Positions 28,020 through 36,462 are shown, numbered from the stretch's first letter. The stretch: 64,000 nt of DNA from Blastococcus sp. TBT05-19 (GCF_003319095.1 NZ_QOHI01000004.1:405444-469443); one strand, 5' to 3'. The notes: a model not told the origin generated them from the letters alone. Program-made: numbers and translations.

Positions 28020-28415
28020 CTAGGCCGGTCCCTCGAGGAGCGCAGCCATGGCCGGGAGCTCGAAGAAGGTCGCCATGTCCCGGGCGCTCGGTCCTCCGGC
28101 GTCCGGGTCGGCCCCGGCGGCGACGAGCGCCTGGACGGTCGCGGCCGACTGCTTGAACACCGCCGCGGCCAGCGCCGTCTGACCGCGGTCGTTGGCCCGC
28201 CCGTGGTCGGCTCCGTGCGCCAGCAGGGCGGCCACCGTGGCCGGGTGGCCGTGGTACGCCGCGAGGATCAGCAGCGTGTCGCCCTTGTCGTTGGTGAGGT
28301 TGGCCGGCACGCCCGCGTCGAGGTAGGCCGACAGCTCCTCGGTGTGCCCGCCGCGGGCGAGGTCGAAGACCCGGCCGGCGAGTTCGATGACCTCGGGGTC
28401 GATGGGCTGGCTCAC
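28020..28415 (-). CDS. Ankyrin-repeat protein
   Basis: 131-residue soluble protein made of about three ankyrin repeats: 'DKGDTLLILAAYHGHPATVA', 'DRGQTALAAAVFKQSAATVQ' and a degenerate first unit around residues 10-35. No signal peptide or other domain. In bacteria such small ankyrin proteins act as binding partners or inhibitors of a neighbour, sometimes of catalase; the closest enzyme gene here is the GNAT gene whose stop lies 4 bases upstream. GTG at 28415. Confidence 0.85.
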   Translation of the reverse strand: MSQPIDPEVIELAGRVFDLARGGHTEELSAYLDAGVPANLTNDKGDTLLILAAYHGHPATVAALLAHGADHGRANDRGQTALAAAVFKQSAATVQALVAAGADPDAGGPSARDMATFFELPAMAALLEGPA

Positions 28416-28419
28416 GCGC

Positions 28420-28860
28420 TCAGCCTAGGAGACCCCTCTTGTAGCCGGCGTGCGTGTGCACGAAGCCCAGCCGCTCGTAGAACCGGTGGGCGTCGGCGCG
28501 GGTGAGATCGGTGGTGAGCTGCACGAGGGCGCACCCCTGCCGGCGGGACTCCTCGACCGCCCAGCGCACCAGGGCGTCGCCGAGCCCCTGGGCCCGGCGG
28601 TCGCGGCGGACCCGCACCCCCTCGATCTGGCCGCGCAGCGCGCCGGCCCGCGACAGGCCGGGCAGGACCGACAGCTGCAGGGTGCCGACGACGTCGTCGC
28701 CGTCGGCGGCCACGGCGAGCAGGTGCGCCGGATCGGCGTCGATCCGGTCGAACGCCGCCCGGTAGGCCGGATCCCCGGCGTGCTCGCGCCCCTGCCCGAG
28801 CGGGTCGTCGGCCAGCAGCGCCACGACGGCCGGGAGGTCGTCCGCCGTGGCCGGTCGCAC
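28420..28860 (-). CDS. GNAT-family N-acetyltransferase
   Basis: About 146 residues. The acetyl-CoA loop appears as 'IEGVRVRRDRRAQGLGDALV' (R/Q-x-x-G-x-G/A pattern), followed by 'VQLTTDLTRADAHRFYERLG' and 'FVHTHAGYKRGL', the usual GNAT C-terminus. The N-terminus 'VRPATADDLPAVVALLADDP' is standard. No ATG fits; GTG at 28860 is chosen because it begins the domain, although the frame is open as far as the upstream hydrolase stop. It belongs to a minus-strand cluster (hydrolase, GNAT, ankyrin). Substrate unknown. Confidence 0.8.
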   Translation of the reverse strand: MRPATADDLPAVVALLADDPLGQGREHAGDPAYRAAFDRIDADPAHLLAVAADGDDVVGTLQLSVLPGLSRAGALRGQIEGVRVRRDRRAQGLGDALVRWAVEESRRQGCALVQLTTDLTRADAHRFYERLGFVHTHAGYKRGLLG

Positions 28861-28907
28861 GTGCGCCGAGGTTCCGGCGAGCGGACCCCAGGCGGGATCG
28901 GGCGCGC

Positions 28908-29660
28908 TCAGCTCCGGGCCACCCGGTCGGTGAGGGCGAGCACGTGCTCCCACGCGTCGCGGCAGGCCTCGGCCCAGTCTTCGGAGGACCTGTCGAAGAA
29001 GGAGTGCGGCGCACCGTCGTAGACGACGGCGTCGACGTCGGCGCCCGCGGCCCGCATCCGCTCGGCGAGCGCCTGCTGGTCCTCGACCGGCGTGGCGGTG
29101 TCCGCCCCGGCGATGAGCACCACGGTGGGCAGGTGCGCCCGGTCGGCGGCGTCGCCCACCAGCGAGGGGCGACCGTAGAACCCGGCGCAGCCGGCCAGGT
29201 CGAGGTCCCCGCCGGCCAGCCGCCAGGCGTGGCTGCCACCGAAGCAGAAGCCGACGGCCACCACGGGGAGGTCCTCCCCCGCCTGCGCCCGCAGGTGCGC
29301 GATCGCTGCGGTGACGTCGGCGTCGATCCCCTCGGGGGTGGTGCGCGGGACGTGCTGCTGGTAGTCGAAGTCCGCGCCGCGGGTGCCGGTCCCGGCGACC
29401 CCCGCCGTGCGGCCGAACCAGTCGATGGCGACCGCAGCGACGCCGGCCTCGGCGAACCGCTCGGCCAGCGCCACGTAGTAGGGGTGCAGACCGCGGACGT
29501 CCGGGAGGATCACCGCTCCCGTGCGCGCCCGCTCGGCGGGCAGGGCGGTGCTGACGGTGAACTCCGTGCCGTCGGCAGCGGTGAGGGTGGACGACGCGGT
29601 GGCGCCGACCGTCCCGCTCCGCGGTGGTGCGGGCGGCCGGCTGCCAGGGCTGTGGCACAT
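28908..29660 (-). CDS. Dienelactone hydrolase family protein
   Basis: 250-residue alpha/beta hydrolase with a cysteine nucleophile: 'PVVAVGFCFGGSHAWRLAGG' (G-x-C-x-G-G), an Asp in 'LIAGADTATPVEDQQALAER' and His in 'VVYDGAPHSFFDRSSEDW'. The N-terminal 'VILPDVRGLHPYYVALAERF' carries the family D-x-R-G. It would hydrolyse a lactone or ester. Length is typical. The start may lie further in, near residue 20, because the first residues are Pro/Gly-rich. It is 7 bases downstream of the hypothetical helical protein gene. Confidence 0.87.
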   Translation of the reverse strand: MCHSPGSRPPAPPRSGTVGATASSTLTAADGTEFTVSTALPAERARTGAVILPDVRGLHPYYVALAERFAEAGVAAVAIDWFGRTAGVAGTGTRGADFDYQQHVPRTTPEGIDADVTAAIAHLRAQAGEDLPVVAVGFCFGGSHAWRLAGGDLDLAGCAGFYGRPSLVGDAADRAHLPTVVLIAGADTATPVEDQQALAERMRAAGADVDAVVYDGAPHSFFDRSSEDWAEACRDAWEHVLALTDRVARS

Positions 29661-29666
29661 GCCGGC

Positions 29667-30212
29667 TCAGGTGTCGGCGGCGTCGCTGGCGGCTTCGGAC
29701 TCCCCGCCGAAGACCTGCTCGGCGACGTCGCGGCGCGCCTCGGCGAGCCAGTGGTGCTGGCGGTCGGCCTGGTCGATGAGCCGCTCGAAGAGGGCGGCGT
29801 CGATGCGGTGCTCCGACTCGCCCAGCGCGCGCAGCGTCTCGAAGCCGGCGCGCTTGGCCAGGACGGCGGTGGCGATGAACTCGAACTCCACCAGGTCGCT
29901 CAGCGGCGAGCGGGACACCAGCCGGCCGTTGAGCTTGCCCCGGCTGAGCTTCTCGGCGACCCACGACAGGATCAGCTTGTACTGCCGCACCGGGAGGCCG
30001 AGGGAGTCGATCGTGCTCCGCAGCGCGCTGCGCTCCTCGCGCAGCTCGTCGAGCAGCCCCTCCAGCCGGGCCTCGTAGGTGCCGCCGCGGTGACGGCCGA
30101 GCATCCGGCTGACCAGCTCGATGCCGCCGGCCGCCGCGGCCAGGTGGTCGTTGCAGTAGATGGCCAGCAGCTCGGGGTTGCGGACGGCGCCGGTGGCGGG
30201 TGAGTCGGGCAC
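29667..30212 (-). CDS. Conserved all-helical protein of unknown function
   Basis: 181 residues, mostly helix, no signal peptide or membrane segment. 'NPELLAIYCNDHLAAAAGGI' begins a four-helix-bundle-like protein that looks ferritin- or DUF-like, with an acidic tail. I do not recognise a named family, though the 'L-x-x-Y-x-N-D-H-L' opening recurs in uncharacterised proteins. GTG at 30212 has GGAGG 6 bases upstream, a clear start. It lies 72 bases downstream of the M50 protease gene, so it could be the tail of that operon. Confidence 0.7.
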   Translation of the reverse strand: MPDSPATGAVRNPELLAIYCNDHLAAAAGGIELVSRMLGRHRGGTYEARLEGLLDELREERSALRSTIDSLGLPVRQYKLILSWVAEKLSRGKLNGRLVSRSPLSDLVEFEFIATAVLAKRAGFETLRALGESEHRIDAALFERLIDQADRQHHWLAEARRDVAEQVFGGESEAASDAADT

Positions 30213-30283
30213 GAGGCCTCCAGGAGGGACGAGGGGGTCGGTGGACAGTCTTCCCTGCGGGCGCCGGGTCCGCTGACCGCCGG

Positions 30284-32728
30284 TCAGCCGGTGGGGCTCG
30301 CCGACGCCGTCGTGCCGGCGGCGCTCTCCTCCGGCGCGGTCGTCGTCGGGGTGGGCGCGGGAGTCCCGTCCCCCGCGTCGCCCGATCCCGTCGTCGGGCT
30401 CTCCGTCCTCGACGGCGTCCCGGTGGCCGGCGTCCCGGTCGCCGGCGTCTCGTCGCCGTCGGCAGGCGGGTCCTCCGCGGTGCCGCCCCCGGCGCCCGTG
30501 CGCTCGGCCGAGCCGGTCGGGGTCGGGGTGCCCGGCGGCGTGGTGCCGGCGGGCGCGTCCTCCTCGCGCGGCGGGGCCTCGGACCGCACCACCTCGGCGA
30601 TGCGCTGCTCGAATGCGGTGAGCCGGTCCCGGATCTCGGCCAGGGGCAGACCCTGCAGCTGCCGGCCGAACTCCTGCAGCTCGGCCCAGATCGCCTCGAG
30701 CTCGCGGGCAGCATCCCCCTCGAGCGGTCCCGGCACGGTGAGCACCAGCTGCGTCGCAAGGGCGGCGGTCACGCACTCGACGCAGGCGTAGTTGACCGCG
30801 GCGGCGATGTTCTGCGGCACCACGACGTCGACGGAGCCGATCAGCAGGACCACCTGGAACGCCACGGCGACGGTCGTGCAGTCGCGGCAGCTGGCGAGTG
30901 CGTAGGCCTCGTTGCGGTTGAGCGCCGTCTCGTCGTCGGCCCAGACCAGGGCGAAGGAGACGTCGTAGAGCACCGAGCCGTCCTCGGTGTTCACCGCCAG
31001 CGCCTGGTTGTCGCCCTCGCCGGGCGGCACGGGCCGGTCGAAGGGGAACACCCACGTGGGCGCCTCCGTCGACGCGCCGGCCGCGCCCGGCTCCGTGCCC
31101 GGCTCCGTGCCCCGCTCCGAGCCCGTCGCGCTCCGGGGCACCAGCACGAGCGCCAGCTCCGGACGGTCCGCCGTCGGCAGCGGTCCGGCGTCGGCCGGCC
31201 AGACGGTGGCGGCGCGCCCGGTGCCGCCCTGGGCGAGGCCTGTCTCCGAGGAGGCGGGGAGGACGTCGAGGACGGTGCCGCCCTCCCAGGCGCGCACCGG
31301 CCGGTACCGGTCGTTGGCGGGCCACCACGCCCAGGCAAGCCCGGCCACGAGTGCCGCCGCGACGACGAGGGCGACGGCCCGGCGCACCGGGCGCCCCTCG
31401 GTCCTCCGCCACACCCCGGTCGCGATCTGCCGCACGGTCCGCACCAGCACGTACCCGATGCCCAGCAGCGGGATCAGCAGCGCGACGATCGCCAGCACCC
31501 GGGCGGTCACCCCGATGAAGTCCCCGTCGCCGAACGCGGACCCGAGCAACGACCCCTCGCGGGCCAGCGCGGTGGCGGCGGTGGCCAGCAGCCTCGGCAG
31601 GGCGAGCACCATCAGCAGCAGCGCGGCGGCCATCAGCGGCACGACGACCAGCACCCAGGTCACGATCACGATCCGCGCCCACGTCTTCAGCGCCGTCGCC
31701 TCGGGCTGGCGCCACCGTCCCGGCAGGAGGCCCGCCATCACCGGGCCCATGCGCTGGTAGAGGTCGGGCACGCCGGTCAGGTCGGCCAGCACGTGGTAGC
31801 CGTCGAAGCGCAGCAGGGGCGCGAGCTGCCGGATCATCTGCAGCACCTGGGTGGCCACCAGCAGCAGGACGGCGTGCCAGCCCGACACCCACCAGACCGC
31901 GAACGACAGCAGCACGACCAGGGCGTTGAAGTACAGGCCGCCGAGGTCGGTGCGCACCCGGCCCGCCCGGCCGAGGCGGTAGCTGTCGGTGACGTCGGTG
32001 TAGAACGCCGGCCAGAACAGGTAGATGCCGAAGCCCATGGTCCCCGGGCTGGCGCCGCCGTAGCGCGCGGCCGCGGCGTGCCCGAACTCGTGGAAGCCGG
32101 CCGACAGGACCGTCACGACGACGACGACGAGGAAGAGCGCCGGGTTCGCGAAGGCCTGCGCGGTCGCGGCGGCGAGCCCCTGGTCGAACAGGACCCAGGC
32201 GGCCACGGCCCCGAAGGCCAGCACGACCGGGACGACGACCAGCGGGGAGAACAGCGCGGCGAACGGTGCGGTCAGGCGCCGGGTGACCGCTGGATCGGTC
32301 ACGACGCGGCGGAACCGGAGCGCCAGGAGCGGATCGGACCGGCGCAGTTCGGGCTCGCTACCGTCGGCGCGACGCAGCAGGCCCAGCGGCCGCAGCGAGC
32401 CGGCCACGAGCTGACGGACGTCGTCGGGCCGCACGAGCCGGCCGGAGGACGCGCTGACCCGCTCGGCGACCTCGGCGAGGGTCGAGCGGCCGTCGACCGC
32501 GGTGAGGACCTGGTGGAGCAGCGGGGTCAGGGAGACGACCTGGCCGTCGGCCCGCCGGGCGAGCGCGGGCGGGCGCCGGTAGCCCGAGCCCGGCACCTCG
32601 CCGAGCAGCTCGAGCCCCTCCGCCCGCGCCAGCACCTCCCCGTCGGCACCGGCCTCCCCGCCGGCACCGGCCGGCCGGGGGCCGGGCGCGGCGGCGACGG
32701 GGATCGGCCGGGTGCGGGGGTCGGTCAC
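30284..32728 (-). CDS. PqqD-like domain fused to an M50-type membrane zinc metalloprotease
   Basis: 814-residue membrane protein. Residues about 35-120 look like a PqqD/winged-helix recognition domain ('VSLTPLLHQVLTAVDGRSTL', 'AEVAERVSASSGRLVRPDDV'). The M50 core (about 155-460) has the zinc motif HEFGH at 213-217 inside a helix and the third ligand in 'LLRFDGYHVLADLTGV' near 309, as in peptide zinc metalloproteases of the YydH/site-2 type. After the last helix (about 470) comes an external domain with paired cysteines ('CRDC', 'CVEC') and a Pro/Thr/Gly/Glu-rich tail from about 715. GTG at 32728 lies 10 bases after the stop of the repeat-peptide gene, so the two are co-expressed; that peptide is the obvious candidate substrate (inference). 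Confidence 0.82.
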   Translation of the reverse strand: MTDPRTRPIPVAAAPGPRPAGAGGEAGADGEVLARAEGLELLGEVPGSGYRRPPALARRADGQVVSLTPLLHQVLTAVDGRSTLAEVAERVSASSGRLVRPDDVRQLVAGSLRPLGLLRRADGSEPELRRSDPLLALRFRRVVTDPAVTRRLTAPFAALFSPLVVVPVVLAFGAVAAWVLFDQGLAAATAQAFANPALFLVVVVVTVLSAGFHEFGHAAAARYGGASPGTMGFGIYLFWPAFYTDVTDSYRLGRAGRVRTDLGGLYFNALVVLLSFAVWWVSGWHAVLLLVATQVLQMIRQLAPLLRFDGYHVLADLTGVPDLYQRMGPVMAGLLPGRWRQPEATALKTWARIVIVTWVLVVVPLMAAALLLMVLALPRLLATAATALAREGSLLGSAFGDGDFIGVTARVLAIVALLIPLLGIGYVLVRTVRQIATGVWRRTEGRPVRRAVALVVAAALVAGLAWAWWPANDRYRPVRAWEGGTVLDVLPASSETGLAQGGTGRAATVWPADAGPLPTADRPELALVLVPRSATGSERGTEPGTEPGAAGASTEAPTWVFPFDRPVPPGEGDNQALAVNTEDGSVLYDVSFALVWADDETALNRNEAYALASCRDCTTVAVAFQVVLLIGSVDVVVPQNIAAAVNYACVECVTAALATQLVLTVPGPLEGDAARELEAIWAELQEFGRQLQGLPLAEIRDRLTAFEQRIAEVVRSEAPPREEDAPAGTTPPGTPTPTGSAERTGAGGGTAEDPPADGDETPATGTPATGTPSRTESPTTGSGDAGDGTPAPTPTTTAPEESAAGTTASASPTG

Positions 32729-32738
32729 CGGCGGGCGG

Positions 32739-33386
32739 TCACTGCTGGATGGTGGAGGACTGGTCGGCCGTCGCCTGGGCGCTCGCGTCGATGTCCTGGG
32801 TGATGATCGCGTCCTGCTGGGCGACGGCGGTCGCCTCGGACCCGACCGACCCGATGTTGGCCGCCACGGCCGCGTCGATGGGGGCCGCGACGTTCGCGTT
32901 GGCGGCCACCGCGCCGGCGACCGGCGCCGCCAGGTCCACGTCGGCGGCGAGGTCGATGTCGATGTCGAGCAGGTCGCCCGACAGCGGGTCGCCGACCGTC
33001 TCGGTGGCCTCGCCGGTGGTGGGTGCCGGTGCGGGCGCGGGCTCGCCGCCGACGGCGTCGTCGGACTGGTCGACGGTGCTGTCCTGCGGCGCGTTGGCGA
33101 CGGCCTCGCCGGTGATGCCCTGGTCGATCAGCACGCCCTGGTCCGACAGCGCCTGGGCCGAGGAGTCCACCGAGAGCACGTTGGCGGCCGCGGCGGCGTC
33201 GATCGGGGCGGCGACGTTCGCGTTGGCGGCCACGGCCAGGTCGATCGGGGCGGCGGCGTCGAGCGCGATGTCGAGGTCGGCGTTGAGGTCCAGGAGGGAG
33301 ATGACCTCCTTGTCGGGCAGCGCGGCGCCGGTCTCGGCGGCCAGCTCCTCGGGCGAGAGCGGGCGCAGGTCGTCGGGCTGGCTCAC
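32739..33386 (-). CDS. Repeat-containing peptide, candidate substrate of the adjacent M50 protease
   Basis: 215 residues, strongly acidic and Ala/Asp/Val-rich, no signal peptide, no Cys. The N-terminal 30 residues ('LSPEELAAETGAALPDKEVI') look like a leader and are followed by two copies of a roughly 75-residue unit (about 32-108 and 138-215). Each has an Asp/Leu-rich start, the shared core 'AVAANANVAAPIDAA', and a Gln/Asp/Ser/Thr-rich end ('AQALSDQGVLIDQG', 'ATAVAQQDAIITQD'). A Pro/Ala/Gly linker joins them. GTG at 33386 follows GGAGG by 6 bases. I do not recognise a named family. Composition, repeats and position in front of a PqqD-M50 protein suggest a processed, exported product. Confidence 0.72.
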   Translation of the reverse strand: MSQPDDLRPLSPEELAAETGAALPDKEVISLLDLNADLDIALDAAAPIDLAVAANANVAAPIDAAAAANVLSVDSSAQALSDQGVLIDQGITGEAVANAPQDSTVDQSDDAVGGEPAPAPAPTTGEATETVGDPLSGDLLDIDIDLAADVDLAAPVAGAVAANANVAAPIDAAVAANIGSVGSEATAVAQQDAIITQDIDASAQATADQSSTIQQ

Positions 33387-33474
33387 GGGGTCCTCCTCGG
33401 TCGGTGGGGGCCCGGCATGCCCCAAGATCATCCGGGGCAAACGCGCAGCTCGCACGGGCCACCGATCGGGCGGG

Positions 33475-33999
33475 TCAGCCGCGCAGGAGGACCGCCACGC
33501 CCACGCAGCCGGCCGCCCACAGCCCGCTGGCGAGCGTGCCGACGATGAAGCGCTCCGCGGCGGCCGGGGCCCGCAGCTCCGAGAACCGGCCGAGCCCCTT
33601 CACGGCGAGGACGACCGCGAGCCCCTCGGGCCAGCCGGCCAGCAGCGTGGCGGCGAGGGCGCCGCGCTCGAGGATCCCGATCCAGGCTCCGCCGCGCAGG
33701 ATGTCGGGGTCCTGGGGGCCACCGGAGACACCCGCGGCCGCCGGGTCGGCCGCGTGCAGCACCGCTGTGGCGACGGGGCCGCCGCCGGTGATCGCGGCCA
33801 GGACGGCGAGGAGGGCGCCCGCCTGCAGCTGCCCGTCCCCGGCCGGGTCCTCCGGCCAGGCCAGCCCGGCGGCGACGGCCAGGGCGACGACGAGGGCCAC
33901 CGCCCCGCCGGTCACGACGGGCCGGCGCTCGCCGAGGACCACCAGCGCGAGCCCGGCCAGCGCGACGAGAGCCAGCAGCACGAGCACCGCGGCGGTCAT
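33475..33999 (-). CDS. Small polytopic membrane protein paired with the SatD-like gene
   Basis: 174 residues with about five hydrophobic helices ('VLVLLALVALAGLALVVLGE', 'VALVVALAVAAGLAW', 'LQAGALLAVLAAITGG', 'LAATLLAGWPEGLAVVLAV', 'TLASGLWAAGCVGVAVLLRG'). The family is not recognised. The ATG at 33999 overlaps the stop of the upstream SatD-like gene (ATGA), so the pair is translationally coupled; the soluble HTH protein probably regulates or partners this membrane protein. Confidence 0.78.
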   Translation of the reverse strand: MTAAVLVLLALVALAGLALVVLGERRPVVTGGAVALVVALAVAAGLAWPEDPAGDGQLQAGALLAVLAAITGGGPVATAVLHAADPAAAGVSGGPQDPDILRGGAWIGILERGALAATLLAGWPEGLAVVLAVKGLGRFSELRAPAAAERFIVGTLASGLWAAGCVGVAVLLRG

Positions 34000-34583
34000 C
34001 CGGCCGCCCTCGCCAGCAGCCGGGCGGCGGTGGGCCGCAGCTCCCGCTCCAGCTCCCAGGAGGCGGCGGCCAGCCGCTGCCCGACCGCCTGCCGCGAGAT
34101 GCCCAGCTCCGCGGCCGCCTCGGCCTGCGTCCGGCCGCCGTCTACCAGGTCGATCGCCTCCCACGCCTGGTCGCTGCGCCGGCCGACGAGCACCGCCAGC
34201 GCGCTGAGCACCGCCTGCGCGTCGGCGGCGTCGGGTGCGACGGCGCCGCGGACCGCCAGCCGCATCGGCCGCTGCTTGGCCGCGTCGACGGCGCGGCGGG
34301 CGCTCAGGAACGCCGGCCCCGTGGCCGCCCGGGTGCTGGGCGGGAGCGGGCTCTGCACGGGACCGGCGCCGATGCCGATGCTCCAGCCGCCGAGCCGGAC
34401 GAGGCGGACGGCGACGTCGACGACCGCCTCGGGCGTGGCGAGGACGCCCTGGAACTCGTCCCCGGCGGTCCGCTCGAACGGCAGCACGGGGCGCACGCCC
34501 GCCGTCAGCTCGGCGAGGGCCTCACCGACGCGGTCGGGGCCTCGCCGACTGGCTCGTTGGTCCACGGTCAGCACGTACGGCAC
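33996..34583 (-). CDS. SatD-like protein with C-terminal helix-turn-helix
   Basis: 195 residues. The N-terminal half 'YVLTVDQRASRRGPDRVGEA' followed by 'VLPFERTAGDEFQGVLATPE' is SatD-like, a nucleotide-cyclase-related fold ('GDEFQ') found in SatD proteins of Gram-positives. The C-terminal region (about 135-175) is a sigma-like HTH: 'GGRTQAEAAAELGISRQAVG'. DNA binding is therefore likely, and the partner is the membrane protein encoded immediately downstream. SatD assignment rests on memory of the family pattern, so it is moderate. Confidence 0.68.
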   Translation of the reverse strand: MPYVLTVDQRASRRGPDRVGEALAELTAGVRPVLPFERTAGDEFQGVLATPEAVVDVAVRLVRLGGWSIGIGAGPVQSPLPPSTRAATGPAFLSARRAVDAAKQRPMRLAVRGAVAPDAADAQAVLSALAVLVGRRSDQAWEAIDLVDGGRTQAEAAAELGISRQAVGQRLAAASWELERELRPTAARLLARAAG

Positions 34584-34621
34584 CCGACAAGCCTGACACC
34601 TTTCATCGAGAGAAGCAAGGC

Positions 34622-35089
34622 TCAGAGCTTGTCAGCTACCTCTGCCGGGAAACCGCCCGTCGCGATCGGACCCCAGCCCGTGATGCTGATCCGCAGCAGC
34701 GACTTGCCCTGCGTCACCATCGCCGCCCGGTACTCGTCCCAGTCGGGGTGCTCGCCGCTGATCGAGCGGAAGTACTCGACCAGCGGGTCGAGCGCCTCCG
34801 GTAGGTCCAGCACCTCGGCCTCGCCGTCGACCTGGACCCACGGGCCGTCCCACTCGTCGGACAGGACGCACATCGAGACGGTCGGCTCCCGCCGCGCGTT
34901 GGCCACCTTCGCGCGCTGCGGATAGGTGGAGACCACGATCCGCCCCTCGGCGTCCACCCCGCAGGTGACCGGGGACAGCTGCGGACCACCCGAGGACCGG
35001 CGGGTCAGCAGCACGGCCCGGTGCCGTGGGCGCAGGAAGCCCAGGAGCTCGGCGCGCTCGACCCGGTCGGAGGTGGCGATCTTCGGCAT
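34622..35089 (-). CDS. PPOX-class split-barrel flavin/F420-dependent oxidoreductase
   Basis: 155-residue pyridoxamine-oxidase-like protein. 'RAVLLTRRSSGGPQLSPVTC' then 'GRIVVSTYPQRAKVANARRE' is the cofactor-binding barrel; 'VLSDEWDGPWVQVDGEAEVL' and 'HPDWDEYRAAMVTQGKSLLR' follow the actinobacterial F420-dependent branch. It probably reduces a small molecule with F420H2 or FMN. Start ATG at 35089. The first codons contain a 19-base sequence repeated 67 bases upstream, in the divergent promoter region shared with the second AI-2E gene. Confidence 0.85.
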   Translation of the reverse strand: MPKIATSDRVERAELLGFLRPRHRAVLLTRRSSGGPQLSPVTCGVDAEGRIVVSTYPQRAKVANARREPTVSMCVLSDEWDGPWVQVDGEAEVLDLPEALDPLVEYFRSISGEHPDWDEYRAAMVTQGKSLLRISITGWGPIATGGFPAEVADKL

Positions 35090-35148
35090 GCCCGAACGCT
35101 ACGACGCGGGTGTGACGATCGTCGTCCGGCCGGTCGGAGGTGGCGATC
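35063..35148. repeat. 19-bp direct repeat in and before the PPOX gene
   Basis: CCGGTCGGAGGTGGCGATC occurs at 35063-35081 (first codons of the PPOX gene) and again at 35130-35148 (between it and the divergent AI-2E gene). Perfect copies, 67 bases start to start. Confidence 0.8.
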
Positions 35149-35166
35149 CGTGGTGGGATCGCCGGT

Positions 35167-36462
35167 ATGAGGTTGCCCCTGCCAGGTCGGACGCCCGCTG
35201 CCCCGCGCGGCGAGGCCGAGCCACACCCCGAGCCGGCACCCCGCAGCAGCGACGTCGCCGCTCCTGCCGTCACCAGCGCACCCGCCCCCACCGACGGCCG
35301 CGGGCCCAAGATGCAGCGGGCACTGCGCGCGCTCGCCGTCACGTCCGGGCAGCTGCTGCTGATCCTCGCCGCGCTCACCGTCCTCGGCTACGTCCTCGGC
35401 AAGCTCTGGGTGATCCTGCTGCCGATCGTGCTCGGGCTGCTCATCGCCACCGTGCTGTGGCCACCGACGCGCTTCCTCCGGTCCCACCGGTGGCCGCCGG
35501 CCCTGGCCGCCTCGGTCGTGCTGCTGGCCTTCCTCGGCATCTTCGGCGGCATCATCGCCGCCATCGCCCCGCAGGTGGCCACCCAGGCGACCGAGCTCGC
35601 CGACCAGGCTTCCGCCGGCCTGCAGGACGTCCAGAGGTGGGTGCAGGGGCCGCCGCTGAACCTCGGCGAGGACCAGGTCGGCGACGCCGTCGACTCGGTC
35701 ATCAACTCGATCCAGGGCAACGCCCAGAACATCGCGGGCTACGCCGTGACCGGGGTGTCCGCCGTCGGCAACGGGCTGATCAACCTCGTCCTGGCCCTGA
35801 TCCTGTGCTTCTTCTTCCTGAAGGACGGGCCGCGCTGGGTGCCGTGGCTGTCGGCCCAGACGGGCCCGCGGGCGGCCCGCCACGTCGCGGCGCTGTCCTA
35901 CAAGACCTGGGCGACGCTGTCGGAGTTCATCCGCCAGCAGGCCCTCGTCGGCTTCGTCGACGCCTTCTTCATCGGCCTCTTCCTCTGGATCTTCGACGTG
36001 CCGCTGGTCATCCCGCTGGCGATCCTGACCTTCTTCGGCGCGTTCATCCCGATCATCGGCGCCTTCGTGGCCGGCGCCTTCGCCGTCCTGATCGCGCTGG
36101 TCGACGAGGGCTTCACCGTCGCCCTGATCATCTTCGCCGTCGTGCTGGTGGTGCAACAGCTCGAGGGCAACGTGCTGCAGCCGATCATCCAGGGCCGCGG
36201 CTTCAACCTGCACGCCGCCGTCGTCATCCTGGCCGTCACCGCCGGCAGCAGCCTGGCCGGCATCATCGGCGCCTTCCTCGGGGTGCCGGTCGCCGCGCTC
36301 ATCGCCGTCGTCTACCGGTACGTGCGCGACGAGCTCGACGGGAAGTCACCCGAGGTGGCCGACGACGGCACCCGCGCGCGGATCGACGGCGACGACTCCG
36401 GGGCCACCGTGAGCTCCGAGCAGGTGGCGGCCCCGGAGCCGCAGCAGACCCGCGAGGGCTGA
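35167..36462 (+). CDS. AI-2E family transporter (second copy)
   Basis: About 431 residues, same PerM/AI-2E fold as the protein at 26660-27955 but only distantly similar. Core motifs: 'VPLVIPLAILTFFGAFIPII', 'GAFVAGAFAVLIALVDEGFT' and 'EGNVLQPIIQGRGFNLHAAV'. The N-terminus is Pro/Ala/Glu-rich and cytosolic; the C-terminal tail is acidic. ATG at 35167 (MRLPLPG) is preferred to the upstream in-frame GTG at 35140 because it begins the Pro-rich cytosolic segment. Transport substrate unknown. Confidence 0.88.
   Translation: MRLPLPGRTPAAPRGEAEPHPEPAPRSSDVAAPAVTSAPAPTDGRGPKMQRALRALAVTSGQLLLILAALTVLGYVLGKLWVILLPIVLGLLIATVLWPPTRFLRSHRWPPALAASVVLLAFLGIFGGIIAAIAPQVATQATELADQASAGLQDVQRWVQGPPLNLGEDQVGDAVDSVINSIQGNAQNIAGYAVTGVSAVGNGLINLVLALILCFFFLKDGPRWVPWLSAQTGPRAARHVAALSYKTWATLSEFIRQQALVGFVDAFFIGLFLWIFDVPLVIPLAILTFFGAFIPIIGAFVAGAFAVLIALVDEGFTVALIIFAVVLVVQQLEGNVLQPIIQGRGFNLHAAVVILAVTAGSSLAGIIGAFLGVPVAALIAVVYRYVRDELDGKSPEVADDGTRARIDGDDSGATVSSEQVAAPEPQQTREG

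Noticed and set aside
30200..32803. An 867-codon plus-strand frame opposite the M50 gene
   Set aside because: Low-complexity Arg/Gly/Gln sequence; the minus frame has the HEFGH protease and proper membrane helices.
26660..36462. Quorum-sensing by autoinducer-2, suggested by two AI-2E family proteins
   Set aside because: The family name is historical; no luxS or lsr gene is visible, and most members are general exporters or antiporters.
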